The notes beneath the pieces were generated by a model. The model was not told the origin of the DNA. It made no database searches and was given only the letters and a program-made list of their open reading frames with translations. From positions 6,014,001-6,078,000 of the forward strand of contig JBAJFE010000026.1 in assembly GCA_037903355.1 (NCBI GenBank): a stretch of DNA of 64,000 nt, given 5' to 3'. A program made the position numbers and the translations under genes. Of this stretch, positions 1 to 10,227 are shown in pieces. This DNA is from Trichuris trichiura (lineage: Eukaryota > Nematoda > Enoplea > Trichinellida > Trichuridae). Numbering within the stretch: position 1 is the stretch's first letter; each line of letters starts with the position of its first letter.

Positions 1-1323
1 TGGTTCGCTCCCTAACTTGGATATTTAGCCAAGTACCGTCCAGTTGACAAACGGAGTGGTTGCACAATGACTGCGCAAACAGTCCGTTCCAATTCCGTTG
101 ACCGACAGATCTACAGCTACACCTTGAATATTAGATCTGCGTGTGAGGTTGCCCTGTCTTTAATAACACTTGCAAAATAAAGGTTCAAGAATGGTTACAG
201 ATTGAGAAATCTGATTGGCTGCGTCAACTTGGCCAGTTCCCGCTCATCCAAGAAGTAGTAGTGGACTCTCTTAGGACGAAATTAGTTTACCAGTTGTTTT
301 TTTTTCATAACGAGGCCAAAACAAAATTTGACAAGTGCTACGAAAGATGAAAGGTTGCTGCTAGTGCTGCCCAAAATGGTGAAGGCGTTTAATCGTCCAC
401 AACGCCCCCTCACAGCGTGTTATTCCTACAAAGCGTAATCAGGTTCTGACTGTCAAGCTCGTAATTGCAGTGCTACGTTAATCATGTACGTCCCTTGACG
501 GTTTCGCTGTTAATAGTTACTGCTGGAAATAGTTCAAAGGGAAGGCCACGAAATTATGACGATTTTTAGCGAACTGTAAAATTTCTCCTTTAGCTAACAG
601 CACGATGACTAGTATACTGATATTTAAGGAAATTTTATAAGCAGATGATTTCATGGGTTTGCTTGCGCTCTTCTTCGAACGTAGGGCATTTTTCAGTCAA
701 AACAAATAGATTGCTATACGTCAAGTCAACCTGTTTGGCAAGAAACGTTGCTCAGTTCGGAAAAGTTCTGAAAGTGAAAAAAATGACCCATGAGAAATGC
801 TGATGAAGTTTAATTGTCTGAAAGGACTTTCTCATGTCACAAGTTTCGACGCTTGTAATTGAAATTAAAAGTCCGGCAGCGAAAACGGAGCGATAGTTTG
901 TTTTGCAAATGAAAACATTTGTCATGCGTTCTTGTTGTGGACTCTTCGGGATAAATAGTTTGTGCCGTCAATGCGCACCCCTTTCCTGGAAAAGAATTAG
1001 CTTGAAACACCGACGTTACATCGCCTGATAAATCTTTGTGGTTGAGTCACGTTAAACAAGTTTGGTATAGTGAAATAAACATTCCAGAATTTCTGGACGA
1101 AAAGCAATCCGTCGTCAGCATGTACCAAGGATTTGCATACTGATAATAGTTCGGATTTGTTCCAATAGCTTTGTGTTGCATTACAAGGATTTAACGTGAC
1201 TTGGCCGTTAAAGAAAACATTACGTATAACTGTTACGTTTTTGAATATATTCCTTCTAAAGTAGATGCACTTGTCCTGGTAGTTCCACCGTGTTAATAAC
1301 GACTAGCATCGAAGTGAATGCTG
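1..1323. other. No gene recognised
   Basis: AT-rich sequence with frequent stops in all frames. I see no exon-like open segment, repeat or RNA gene that I can defend. It ends at the left edge of a Gypsy element. Confidence 0.5.
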
Positions 1324-1654
1324 TGTAAAACTTCACGCGCTCAGTAGCACAAATCAAAAGCTTTATTCATTTGCACAGCGGACATGACAAGAACAGCGCA
1401 CGTTCTGCCGGAAAAAGATCTCTCCTCCTTCAGTCTTCCCCTTTTATAGCTGTCGTGTTCTTCCGCTTGGCTCCGTGCCAGCACTGCGGGTGGGCCAACT
1501 GGTTTTTCTGATGACGTTGATGCGGACCACCGTGAGCGGCAGAGCGATTCTACCTAACGGTCTTCCCGTGCCGCCTGCTGCGAGTCGGCGCACTGGTTTT
1601 ACCTGATGACCTTGATGTGGACCACCGTGAACGGCAGAGCGATTTCCTGTTACA
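1324..1654 (-). repeat. 3' LTR of the Gypsy element
   Basis: 331 bp, matching 6194-6524. Each LTR contains an internal direct repeat of about 40 bp (starting GATGACGTTGATG and GATGACCTTGATG, roughly 107 bp apart), so the LTR itself carries an old tandem duplication. Confidence 0.95.
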
Positions 1655-1705
1655 CTGTTCCCCCTTCCGCTGAGGCATGTCCTCATGCCTTTTCCACGTT
1701 TTCGC

Positions 1706-4700
1706 TTAAACCCGCGCTGAGGCCGGCTGGTCCATCACGTAATCACGGTACCGTGTCGGCATTCGGGTTTGGCGTTGCGGTCTTTTCGGATCGGCACTAT
1801 GGTGTTTTGATGGGGATAGGTATGATGGCACGTCGTCTGGTTCCATAATGACCATCGGCCGGTAATCGGCCGCCCTCGGAAGTACGTGCAGAGTAGTACG
1901 ACCCGTTCGCGGGAGAGGTCTTTTCTTCTGGGCCGGAATGCGTACCGCTTTTGGGCAAGGCTTCAAACGGTCGAAATGTACGGTTTGCTCGTCTCTTCGA
2001 TTTTTGAGGTGCCGAATCCGGTACGTCACTGCTGAGGGCTTCGCTATAACTCGGTAAGGTCCGACCCACGGTCGAGTGAATTTCCTGCATTCTCCTCTCC
2101 GAATCGTCCGTAATGACTGCAGGAATACCAGCCCACCGACTCGAAATGGCACTCCCCTGCTGGTTTTGTCGTACTGCTGCTTTTGGCGCCTTCGGGCTTC
2201 GTTTAACCGACGTCGAGCGGCCACGTGTATTTTTCTTAGTACTCTCTTCAGCTGTCTAACATGGTCTTCAGGTGACAACTCATTATTTTCCTCTAGTCTG
2301 CCCACGTCCTCTGGAAGGCGACAATGCTCCCCGAAAACCATAGTGTAAGGTGTTGTCCGAATGCTGCTTTGCACACTTGCTCGATATGCCATCATAAGCT
2401 TTGGAAGTGTTACGTCCCATTGCCTGTGATTTTCTTCCACCGTCTTTGCTAGCATGTCTCCCAAGGTACGGTTCATTCTTTCCACCTGGCCATTGCTTGA
2501 CGGATGATAAGCGGTAGTACGGGTTTTCTGAATTCCGAGTTCAGTACACATTGATTGAAACACTGATGACTCGAACTGTGCTCCTTGATCTGTATGGATC
2601 GCCTCCGGCACGCCGTATCTGCAGATGAACTCGTTAACCAGAACTGCTGTCACGGTTTTGGCTTCCTGGTTGGGAATCGGGAACGCCTCCGCGAATTTCG
2701 AAAAACAGTCCATCACGACCAGAATGTAGCGGTTGCCGGTCTCACTGGTAACAAGCGGGCCCAAGATGTCAATTGCTATCCTTTGCCACCTCCTCGTCGC
2801 CCGCAAGGGATGTAGTGGTGCCTTACCCTTCGGTAGAGGGCCATTCCGTGTGTTACACTCATAGCAAGTACCAACATAGCCCTTTATGTCGGTCCGGTAC
2901 CCAGGCCAGTAGAACCTTTCCCGGATTCTTTCTGTGGTTTTTTCCATACCAAGATGGCCTGCCGTGGCGCCTTCATGCGCTTGTTTCAATACGCGGCTTA
3001 TCAAGCGTTTTGGAACTACTACCTGCCAGCGAAAGCCGGAGTAATCCGCGCAAAACCATTTCCGCACCAGTATACCATTTCGGACTGCCAGTCGGTGCCA
3101 ATTCAGCATTAATAAATTTTTTGCGTTTGAGCGTCTCTGGCGACTGAGCTCGTGCTCTGCCATTCCGGCTTCTTTCGCTTTTAGTACGGGCCCAACGTCT
3201 TCATCCTCCAGCTGTGCCTTTCTCATGTCCTCCAGGCCGTCTAGAACCACTACGTTGACCGGTTGACTTGTTCCCTCAGTGCCGCTCCTGCCGCATTGTT
3301 TGCACGGTATACGTGACAGCGTATCCACATTAGCATGTCTGCTTCCGGCCCTGTGTTCTATGACGAAGTCATACTGTTGCAACTTTTGCTGCCACCGCGC
3401 CCACTGACCGTCTGGGTTTTTAAAATTGCGTAACCATTGCAAGGACCCGTGGTCAGTGCGTAGCTTAAATTTCTGTTGGAGATACGGCCTGAATTGTTCC
3501 ACGAACGTGATAACTGCCAGCATTTCCCGCCGAGTGACGCAGTATCTTCGTTCGGCCCTGGTAAGCGTTCTGCTGGCAAAGGCTACTGGGTGTTCCCGCC
3601 CCTGAACATCAGTCTGAGAAAGAACGGCGCCAATGGCTGTATCGCTGGCATCCGTATCCAGAATGAACGGAACGCTAAAATCAGGTAGCTGAAGAACCGG
3701 ATGTGACAGGAGGGCTGCCCGCAATTTGTGGAAGGCTTCCGCACATTCCAGCGACCATTCAAATGGTTTCCTCTTTTCCGTGAGTTGGTGCAACGGTTTG
3801 GCGATAGCAGCAAAATTCTTAATAAACTTCCTGTAATAAGACGCCAGTCCGAGGAAGCGTTGTACTTCCGTGAGACACTTCGGGACCGGGTAGGTGCGCA
3901 TTTTCTCGGTCAACGACGGGTCCGGCTCTATCCCTCTCTCGCTGACAATGTGTCCGAGGTAACACACCTCCTTGCAGAATAGTTTGCACTTCCTGCTGTT
4001 GACTTTAAGACCCGCTTCCTGAAGCCTGCTCAGTACTTGTGCTAAATGCTCTATGTGTTCTTCCGCTGTACGACTGAACACAATTATGTCATCCAAATAC
4101 ACCAGGCATGTGCTCCATTTCAAGCCAGCCAATACGCGCTCCATGAGCCGTTGGAAGGTGGCCGGCGCCCCGGTCAACCCGAAGGGCATAACGTTGAACT
4201 GGAATAGCCCATCGTGGGTAATAAACGCTGTCTTTTCCTTTGCGGCATCCGTCAGCTCTACCTGCCAGTAACCGCTTAACAGGTCAATCGTGGAGAAATA
4301 GCGTGCTCCAGCCAGTGCCTCCAGCGTCTCGTCAACGCGGGGTATGGGGTACGCGTCCCTACGGCTCACTTCATTGAGCTTCCGATAGTCCACGCAAAGT
4401 CGTATGGAGCCATCCTTCTTCCTCACAGGAACTATGCCGGCTGCCCAGGGGCTATTCGACGGCTCTATGATTTTATTGTCTAGCATGCGCTGGATGAGCT
4501 GACTAACTTCATTCCTTTCAAGGGGAGACAGCCGACGTAACGGATGTCGGACGGGTCGATTGCTGTCTGTTATTATGTCGTGTTTGAGGATGCTAGTTCG
4601 CCCGAAATCGACTTCGCTGGCAGCGAACGCATTGCAGAACTTCGACAACATGCCACGTAATTTCTCTTGCTGTGACACCGTCAGCGGGGCTCCTGTACTC

Positions 4701-6148
4701 TCGATTAAGCGCTGCAACATTCTTTCGCTCGTGGATGCCGATTTCCCAGGGCTCACGGACCATGCTCCATTCCCTGACGCGCGGCCTGCACTTTGTAGCG
4801 GAATCTTTAGCTTCTGTTCCGAACAGTTTAGGGTCCCCCGGGCCAGGTCGACTACAAAGCCGTGCAGCTTCAAAAAGTCAACTCCCAGCAAGCCGGCAAA
4901 CTGTAGTTTATCTACTACGATGACTTCCATGGCAAAGGTTTTATCCCCCACTTGAAGTGGCAGTAACACGCTGCCCATGACGTCCAACGCGGTGCCTCCA
5001 GCTGATAATAGGCAAACTTTGCACGGGGATAGCTCCCACTGTCCTCCGATCCTTCGGAATTCGTCAGAACGCAAGAGAGTCCGGCCCGCACCTGTATCCA
5101 CCAGCATGCGTATGAACTTAGTGCGGACTTTGACCGGCACACATAAACATGCTCCCGTGTTTGCTCCCCCGGATTCCTTTTCGTACGCCATTTTTACAGT
5201 GTCTGCGCAGGCTGCGTTACTGTTGCGTCGTGCATTAACAACTGGGTACGCATCAAGAGATTTATTCCAAGGCTTGGTATAACGATCCGGACAGCTCTCG
5301 GCCGCTTGCATCCTAGGACAGTCCTTCCTCAGGTGACCTCGACGTCCACAACTGAAGCATCGTGCGCGGCCTACTGCTCGAGGCCCTTCTGTTGACTGTC
5401 TTCCATGCAATCCGACTGCCAGGGGTGAAAGCTGCAGGCTCATTTCCTGCATCATCCGCTTCAGCTCATCCACCTCGTTGCGCAGTGCTCGGACCTCGTC
5501 GAGGCTTCCCGTTCTCTGGTAGATCGGTGGACCACCACCCCTTCGCTCCGGAAGAACGCCTCTCGATATCGCCGCTGCGACTTCCTCCACCTCCCCCACA
5601 TGGATCCTAGCGCTGTGGGTTGCCTTACCTCGATAGGCCTGCTCCGTCGCCTCTTGCTGGATCGCCATTCTCACAGCATCCATTAGCGAACTAGGATTCG
5701 CGCGACGGACGGTACTCGCCCATTCTTCTGGTCCCAATTCCGACAGAAAGCGTTCCAGCGACAAAGCATCACGCACTTCTGGTGCAAATGCTGGATATGC
5801 CCTGGCCGCCAGCTTCGAGAGTTCTCGTGCAAACGTGAACCAATCCTCCTCCTTGGTTTTCCGTCTGGTCCGGAACAGCGTCACATTAAGCTGTTCTACA
5901 TTCGGTGGAACCAGCAAGGTGGTGAGTCCCGTGATACAGCTGTCGTAGGACTCTCTTTGCTCCGCTGTCAGCTGTCCAAAGGCCCAGGCAGCATCGCCCG
6001 TTAGGGACACCGCCAACCATTGTAACTTGTCCTGCTCGGTCCACCGATTCAATATGCTACACTGATCGAAGGCGGTTCTCCAGTTCTGCCAGCTGCCCTC
6101 ACCGTCATAAGTCTGGGGCACGACCACTGGGCGGCTAGGTGGTTCCAT
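1706..6148 (-). CDS. Gag-Pol polyprotein of a Ty3/Gypsy retrotransposon
   Basis: One uninterrupted frame of about 1480 codons from the first ATG (6148). The frame is also open further upstream to the primer-binding site. Domains in order, with approximate residues: a capsid-like gag region; a zinc knuckle CX2CX4HX4C (264-277); a retropepsin with an LVDTGAG active site (about 350); reverse transcriptase with YLDD (about 684-687); RNase H (about 830-945); an integrase zinc domain H-H-C-C (about 1058-1098); a DDE core with Asp about 1127, Asp about 1187 and Glu about 1223; and a C-terminal tail. The domain order RT-RNase H-integrase places it in Metaviridae (Ty3/Gypsy). Gag and Pol share one frame without a shift. 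No breaks were seen, so it may be functional. Confidence 0.95.
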   Translation of the reverse strand: MEPPSRPVVVPQTYDGEGSWQNWRTAFDQCSILNRWTEQDKLQWLAVSLTGDAAWAFGQLTAEQRESYDSCITGLTTLLVPPNVEQLNVTLFRTRRKTKEEDWFTFARELSKLAARAYPAFAPEVRDALSLERFLSELGPEEWASTVRRANPSSLMDAVRMAIQQEATEQAYRGKATHSARIHVGEVEEVAAAISRGVLPERRGGGPPIYQRTGSLDEVRALRNEVDELKRMMQEMSLQLSPLAVGLHGRQSTEGPRAVGRARCFSCGRRGHLRKDCPRMQAAESCPDRYTKPWNKSLDAYPVVNARRNSNAACADTVKMAYEKESGGANTGACLCVPVKVRTKFIRMLVDTGAGRTLLRSDEFRRIGGQWELSPCKVCLLSAGGTALDVMGSVLLPLQVGDKTFAMEVIVVDKLQFAGLLGVDFLKLHGFVVDLARGTLNCSEQKLKIPLQSAGRASGNGAWSVSPGKSASTSERMLQRLIESTGAPLTVSQQEKLRGMLSKFCNAFAASEVDFGRTSILKHDIITDSNRPVRHPLRRLSPLERNEVSQLIQRMLDNKIIEPSNSPWAAGIVPVRKKDGSIRLCVDYRKLNEVSRRDAYPIPRVDETLEALAGARYFSTIDLLSGYWQVELTDAAKEKTAFITHDGLFQFNVMPFGLTGAPATFQRLMERVLAGLKWSTCLVYLDDIIVFSRTAEEHIEHLAQVLSRLQEAGLKVNSRKCKLFCKEVCYLGHIVSERGIEPDPSLTEKMRTYPVPKCLTEVQRFLGLASYYRKFIKNFAAIAKPLHQLTEKRKPFEWSLECAEAFHKLRAALLSHPVLQLPDFSVPFILDTDASDTAIGAVLSQTDVQGREHPVAFASRTLTRAERRYCVTRREMLAVITFVEQFRPYLQQKFKLRTDHGSLQWLRNFKNPDGQWARWQQKLQQYDFVIEHRAGSRHANVDTLSRIPCKQCGRSGTEGTSQPVNVVVLDGLEDMRKAQLEDEDVGPVLKAKEAGMAEHELSRQRRSNAKNLLMLNWHRLAVRNGILVRKWFCADYSGFRWQVVVPKRLISRVLKQAHEGATAGHLGMEKTTERIRERFYWPGYRTDIKGYVGTCYECNTRNGPLPKGKAPLHPLRATRRWQRIAIDILGPLVTSETGNRYILVVMDCFSKFAEAFPIPNQEAKTVTAVLVNEFICRYGVPEAIHTDQGAQFESSVFQSMCTELGIQKTRTTAYHPSSNGQVERMNRTLGDMLAKTVEENHRQWDVTLPKLMMAYRASVQSSIRTTPYTMVFGEHCRLPEDVGRLEENNELSPEDHVRQLKRVLRKIHVAARRRLNEARRRQKQQYDKTSRGVPFRVGGLVFLQSLRTIRRGECRKFTRPWVGPYRVIAKPSAVTYRIRHLKNRRDEQTVHFDRLKPCPKAVRIPAQKKRPLPRTGRTTLHVLPRAADYRPMVIMEPDDVPSYLSPSKHHSADPKRPQRQTRMPTRYRDYVMDQPASARV

Positions 6149-6193
6149 GCCTGCGTCGTGGCTGGGTTTCGACAATCCTGTTCGGTGCGCCAG

Positions 6194-6524
6194 TGTAAAA
6201 CTTCACGCGCTCAGTAGCACAAATCAAAAGCTTTATTCATTTGCACAGCGGACATGACAAGAACAGCGCACGTTCTGCCGGAAAAAGATCTCTCCTCCTT
6301 CAGTCTTCCCCTTTTATAGCTGTCGTGTTCTTCCGCTTGGCTCCGTGCCAGCACTGCGGGTGGGCCAACTGGTTTTTCTGATGACGTTGATGCGGACCAC
6401 CGTGAGCGGCAGAGCGATTCTACCTAACGGTCTTCCCGTGCCGCCTGCTGCGAGTCGGCGCACTGGTTTTACCTGATGACCTTGATGTGGACCACCGTGA
6501 ACGGCAGAGCGATTTCCTGTTACA
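6194..6524 (-). repeat. 5' LTR of the Gypsy element
   Basis: Match to 1324-1654 over 331 bp. It should contain the element promoter. The host target duplication GCTG follows directly. Confidence 0.95.
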
Positions 6525-8273
6525 GCTGTACTTCGGTAATGCTGAAAAAACAAAACTATTAATTTCTCCTTCACCTCGCATGCATATTTTCTCCTATGAC
6601 TTTTGCGCAGGCACCAAAAAACGGATGAACGCGCTAGATCATAAATCATGAACGCCCAGCAGAACAAATGCTCAAAAATAGCGTGTTTTGATGACGTGTT
6701 CATTGTATGCTTGGTATTGATCGCTCGCTCTGCTTTAGAATGCATTAAGTGCGAGAACAAAGTTCGCGTACGTGTTTGACAGAATGTAATACTCAAAAGT
6801 TAAACTCTGCAGACATTCTGAAAGCATATAAATATCGCAGTAAAGGAAACTACTTTGCTTTGAACCGTAGAGTTTGACCGCCTATTTTTCGACCTTTTCG
6901 AATTTGGAAAAGCGCTCCCCGAACATGTCATGCAGCGTTGCTCAAAAAACATGATCACGAAAGGGCAAGAGGGAGGTTTTCCCGAATTAGCTGCACAGTG
7001 GTTTTCCTGCTTCTGAAGCTGCACGAGCTGACGTCATACTTCTTTTGTGTTTACTATTCTCGGTTTCCTAACAAAACTTATACAAATTTTGCAAGGTGCC
7101 TGCAAGGAGGACCGCAGTGACCGTCTGACTTGGTAGAAGCTATGGGGGATTCCGCGCATGTTACTAGGCATTCTGTTGTGCAAAGCGTTCGCTACGTTTC
7201 CATATGGCTTACAATTAAGACCCCCCTTGAAAATGTCCCATAAACAATTTTTTACAGCCGAATGCGTCTGTTTAAAACCTGATCATCACTAATGCACTTT
7301 CGACTTAACTTGACGATCATTAATATGATTGAAGTATTCTGTATGAACAGAAGGTGACGGGTTGGTTCCAGTATCTCAATTACGCCGCATTGCGAAAGTC
7401 ACTTGTATCTTCCGCCTGAACACGATTGTGTTTCGTTTTGCTTGAATCAAGATCTCATGGTTTTGGTCATTCAGAATATTTTCCCGTCGGGACTTTGAAC
7501 TTTCAGAACTTTTAAGTTCAGAATTGCGCCCTCCCGGATTATGAGCTAAAGCTCGAGCTTCAACGTCTCTATTTTGAGAAGATATGCAATAATGCAGTTC
7601 GACTTGCTCTCCCGTCATTGTTCAAGTTGACAGACTAGATTGGGTATCAAAAGGTAAGAATGCAGTCAATTGTTTAAGCCAGCGCAAAAAATTTTGAAAC
7701 TCAAGTAATACTGCCTTACAAGAACATACCTACTCGAAGCTTTCGAGCGACCTTTACGTCGCCGAAAATAAGCGTGTATTTGTCCGTCAACGAAATTCTG
7801 ATAGGGAGGTAGGAAGCGGTGTCAACATATTTAACAGACTAAATTATGACTGCAGCGCCGCCCAGTTTACGATTTCTTTAGGCTGAACCGCTAGGTGAAG
7901 AAAAGCAAACCTGTGCATGCACGAGTTAGGGTGCTTGGGAGTGACGTGTTTTTTCGTGCCACGATGAGGCTGCGTAAACGTAAAAACTATGATCCAGAAG
8001 CAACTTCGCAGCGAACTTAAAGGTTGAAGTTTAATGTTTAACTATGTTGCTCGATTCTTAATCGAAGCGATATGAACCTGCAAATCCTTACTTCCATTGT
8101 TAAGTCCAAGTCATAAGTTCTTCGTTGGCAGTTTTGATCAGTTTTAACCGATGGCTTTATTTGTTATTCCTGTATTCCAACCAATACTAAACCTATATTT
8201 ACTTCAGTCATCCTATTTTTAGCTATTCATTGGTCCTCCGAGCCGGATCTCAACCGAACCCGCTGGTGTCGCT
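6525..8273. other. No gene recognised
   Basis: Only short, unsupported open stretches. The longer minus-strand reading at its left edge is read-through from the LTR. No repeat or RNA gene seen. Confidence 0.45.
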
Positions 8274-9615
8274 ATGGCGCGATTTCAGATGTGGACGCTC
8301 TGCCAGTGGCTACTATTGACTTTATCAATTCAAGAGTGCATTGAGGCTGCAGTACTCATCTACTGTGGTAGACCCATAAAAGTATTCCGCATCCGTTGTC
8401 ATCTTCAGGGCACTTACGCACGACTTAGTGCCCTCCGACGCTTAGAGCCTAGCGATTCTGGGGCAGTTACTCTCTCTTAAGCTGCGAAACGGATTCACGG
8501 GTTATTTGACCGATCCAAACATATATTACGAACTGTTGCGGCGGCTTCGTCATATGTACGGAGATGAGCATGCACTGGCAAAGGCAAACTTTGTTGAAAC
8601 AATGAGTTTGACTGCGATGAAGACTTATGGTATTGTTTCTGACAACGGGCGCTTGGTCGAAAGCGTCGCATTGCTGGATAGTGCTTCAGAAGCGACATTG
8701 GATCGTTGCGTCGCTGTCCAACTACAGCTACTCGTAGTAAACGGCTGCTTCAAAGTTACGGAACAGTCCCGTTGGTTGTCGTCATCAATTGATGGATCAG
8801 TTGAGCTTCAGTTTGGACGTAGTACTACAGTGGTTCATCTCCTAGCGATTAAGGCAGAACGGCAACATCTGAAGAACCTCCCGTTTCCCTTTGCCCTTTG
8901 GAGGCTGTTGAGGTTTTGATGGGCATATATGCGCAGTTGGCGCATTGTCAGTAAGATATGAGTTGTGACGGTCATCGTCGAAGCGCCCTAGTTGGGTTAT
9001 AAAGCATAAACTGGCAACTACTACGTCATTTGCCCCACGCAAGTACATGGATCTCCTCCCATGCATAATGATATTACGGAAATTCGATCCATGAAATGAT
9101 ATTTACTTTACGAGCTTTTCGGGAGGCGTCTGTTGCGGTCTTCTGCAACAAAATGTTGGGATGGAACGATATGGTCGATTTCATAGACGAATTGGATGTT
9201 TTGCACAACTATTTTCTTGTAACAAGATTGGTCCACGTATCGCTAACCTCCGTTCCTTTACCTCGATTAATCACTACGATATGTCTAGCGGAAAAGGCAT
9301 CCTGAGCCGTTCGTAGTTTGGAGTCCTCTTTTTGGCAAATGGCCTTGGGAAATAGTTGCCGTCATATTCAGATGTACGTGTGGAGAAACGAAAATGTTCC
9401 ACCGGTTATATACCATTTTGCATCGTCACATGCCTGTTAGAAAGTGCTTCACTTTCAATGCGATCTTCTCGCCTCATTTTAACGAATGGGGACAGTTTAT
9501 ATCCAGTGAATTACGGCCTGTAGTTGTACCTGGCCACTTCTGGTCTCGAGTCAGCCGTCGAACAGTGATGGACATTGCCCATGGCCCGGGAGTGTTACAG
9601 CTTTCGTTATCGTGA
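8274..9615 (+). CDS. Possible multi-exon gene of unknown function (tentative)
   Basis: Exon-like segments suggest a host gene, but I do not recognise the protein. An ATG at 8274 opens a hydrophobic, signal-peptide-like start (WLLLTLSIQ core), with a possible donor at 8367. A 430-bp open segment (about 8482-8919) encodes a Leu-rich sequence. A second runs about 9096-9305, and a 100-codon open segment (about 9304-9615) ends in a TGA about 45 bp before an AATAAA at 9660. Frames change between segments, as expected for exons, but I could not fix every junction, so it may be two genes or a decayed one. Nothing here resembles the neighbouring retroelements. Confidence 0.3.
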
Positions 9616-10129
9616 CTCAATACCTTCTTATACTTAAAACTGTACTGTAGAAAGCGCGACAATAAAGATATGTGGGCATGTGTCTTGGGACTGCTTTCTT
9701 GATCGTTGGGACAGCGAATACCGTTGTGATTGTTGCGCTTTATTGGTAGCAACATAGACTTTCCCATTGTATAAACGCCAAACTTCTGAGATTAAGTCGA
9801 AGCCCAAGCTCAATTCGGTTTCTACTGTTGACGTTTATGACGAACCGGAAAAGACCGGTCCCAGCATACGCCACCCAGTCACCTCCCTCTAAGCTGAATC
9901 GCTATCCAATTTATGTTGTTGTCTTTTCTGCTCGTGGTCGTCGGCTTAGCCTTAGGCATAGCACTGAAGTGGCTGGCGAGCAAATACCCGGGATAGTCCT
10001 TTCATAGTAGATCTTCAGATTCACAGGTTTGGCCTGTTGGATGTATCTGTAAGTAAACTTCAAAATGCCCTACCAACGGATGGATGAGCAAATTGTTAGA
10101 GAAATTACAGAACAGATCGAATACCGTAC

Positions 10130-10162
10130 GTTTCGGAACTGTTCGTGTTCCGTCGTCATCAG
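10130..10162 (-). ncRNA. Hammerhead-ribozyme-like motif in PLE1
   Basis: On the minus strand, a CTGATGA/ATGACGA segment is followed by a 5-bp stem (GGAAC/GTTCC), then GAAAC and a nearby GTA that could be a cleavage triplet. PLE terminal repeats are known to carry hammerhead ribozymes. One extra C sits between the CUGANGA-like core and stem II, so catalytic competence is uncertain. Confidence 0.45.
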
Positions 10163-10227
10163 TGTTGGGGAGAAGGTGTTTATTCGGTAAGGGGTTTATA
10201 TAGCCCATGGGTACAATGGATGTTTGA

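Larger units (their letters stand above)
1324..6524 (-). mobile_element. Ty3/Gypsy LTR retrotransposon, complete, young
   Basis: A 5.2-kb element bounded by two 331-bp LTRs that I could not tell apart by eye, flanked on both sides by the 4-bp duplication GCTG (1320-1323 and 6525-6528). Read on the minus strand it has the expected order: 5' LTR, one spacer base, a primer-binding site starting TGGCGCACCGAACAGG, one gag-pol ORF, a polypurine tract (GGAAGGGGGAACAG) and the 3' LTR. The LTRs start TGTAAC and end TTTTACA on the sense strand. Matching LTRs, an intact ORF and an intact target duplication indicate very recent insertion. There is no envelope ORF. Which tRNA primes it cannot be told by eye. 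Confidence 0.95.

Noticed and set aside
6314..6796. 160-codon minus-strand open frame spanning the Gypsy 5' LTR edge
   Set aside because: It is LTR sequence read into flanking DNA. The same LTR reading recurs at 1444-1686, and no product is recognisable.
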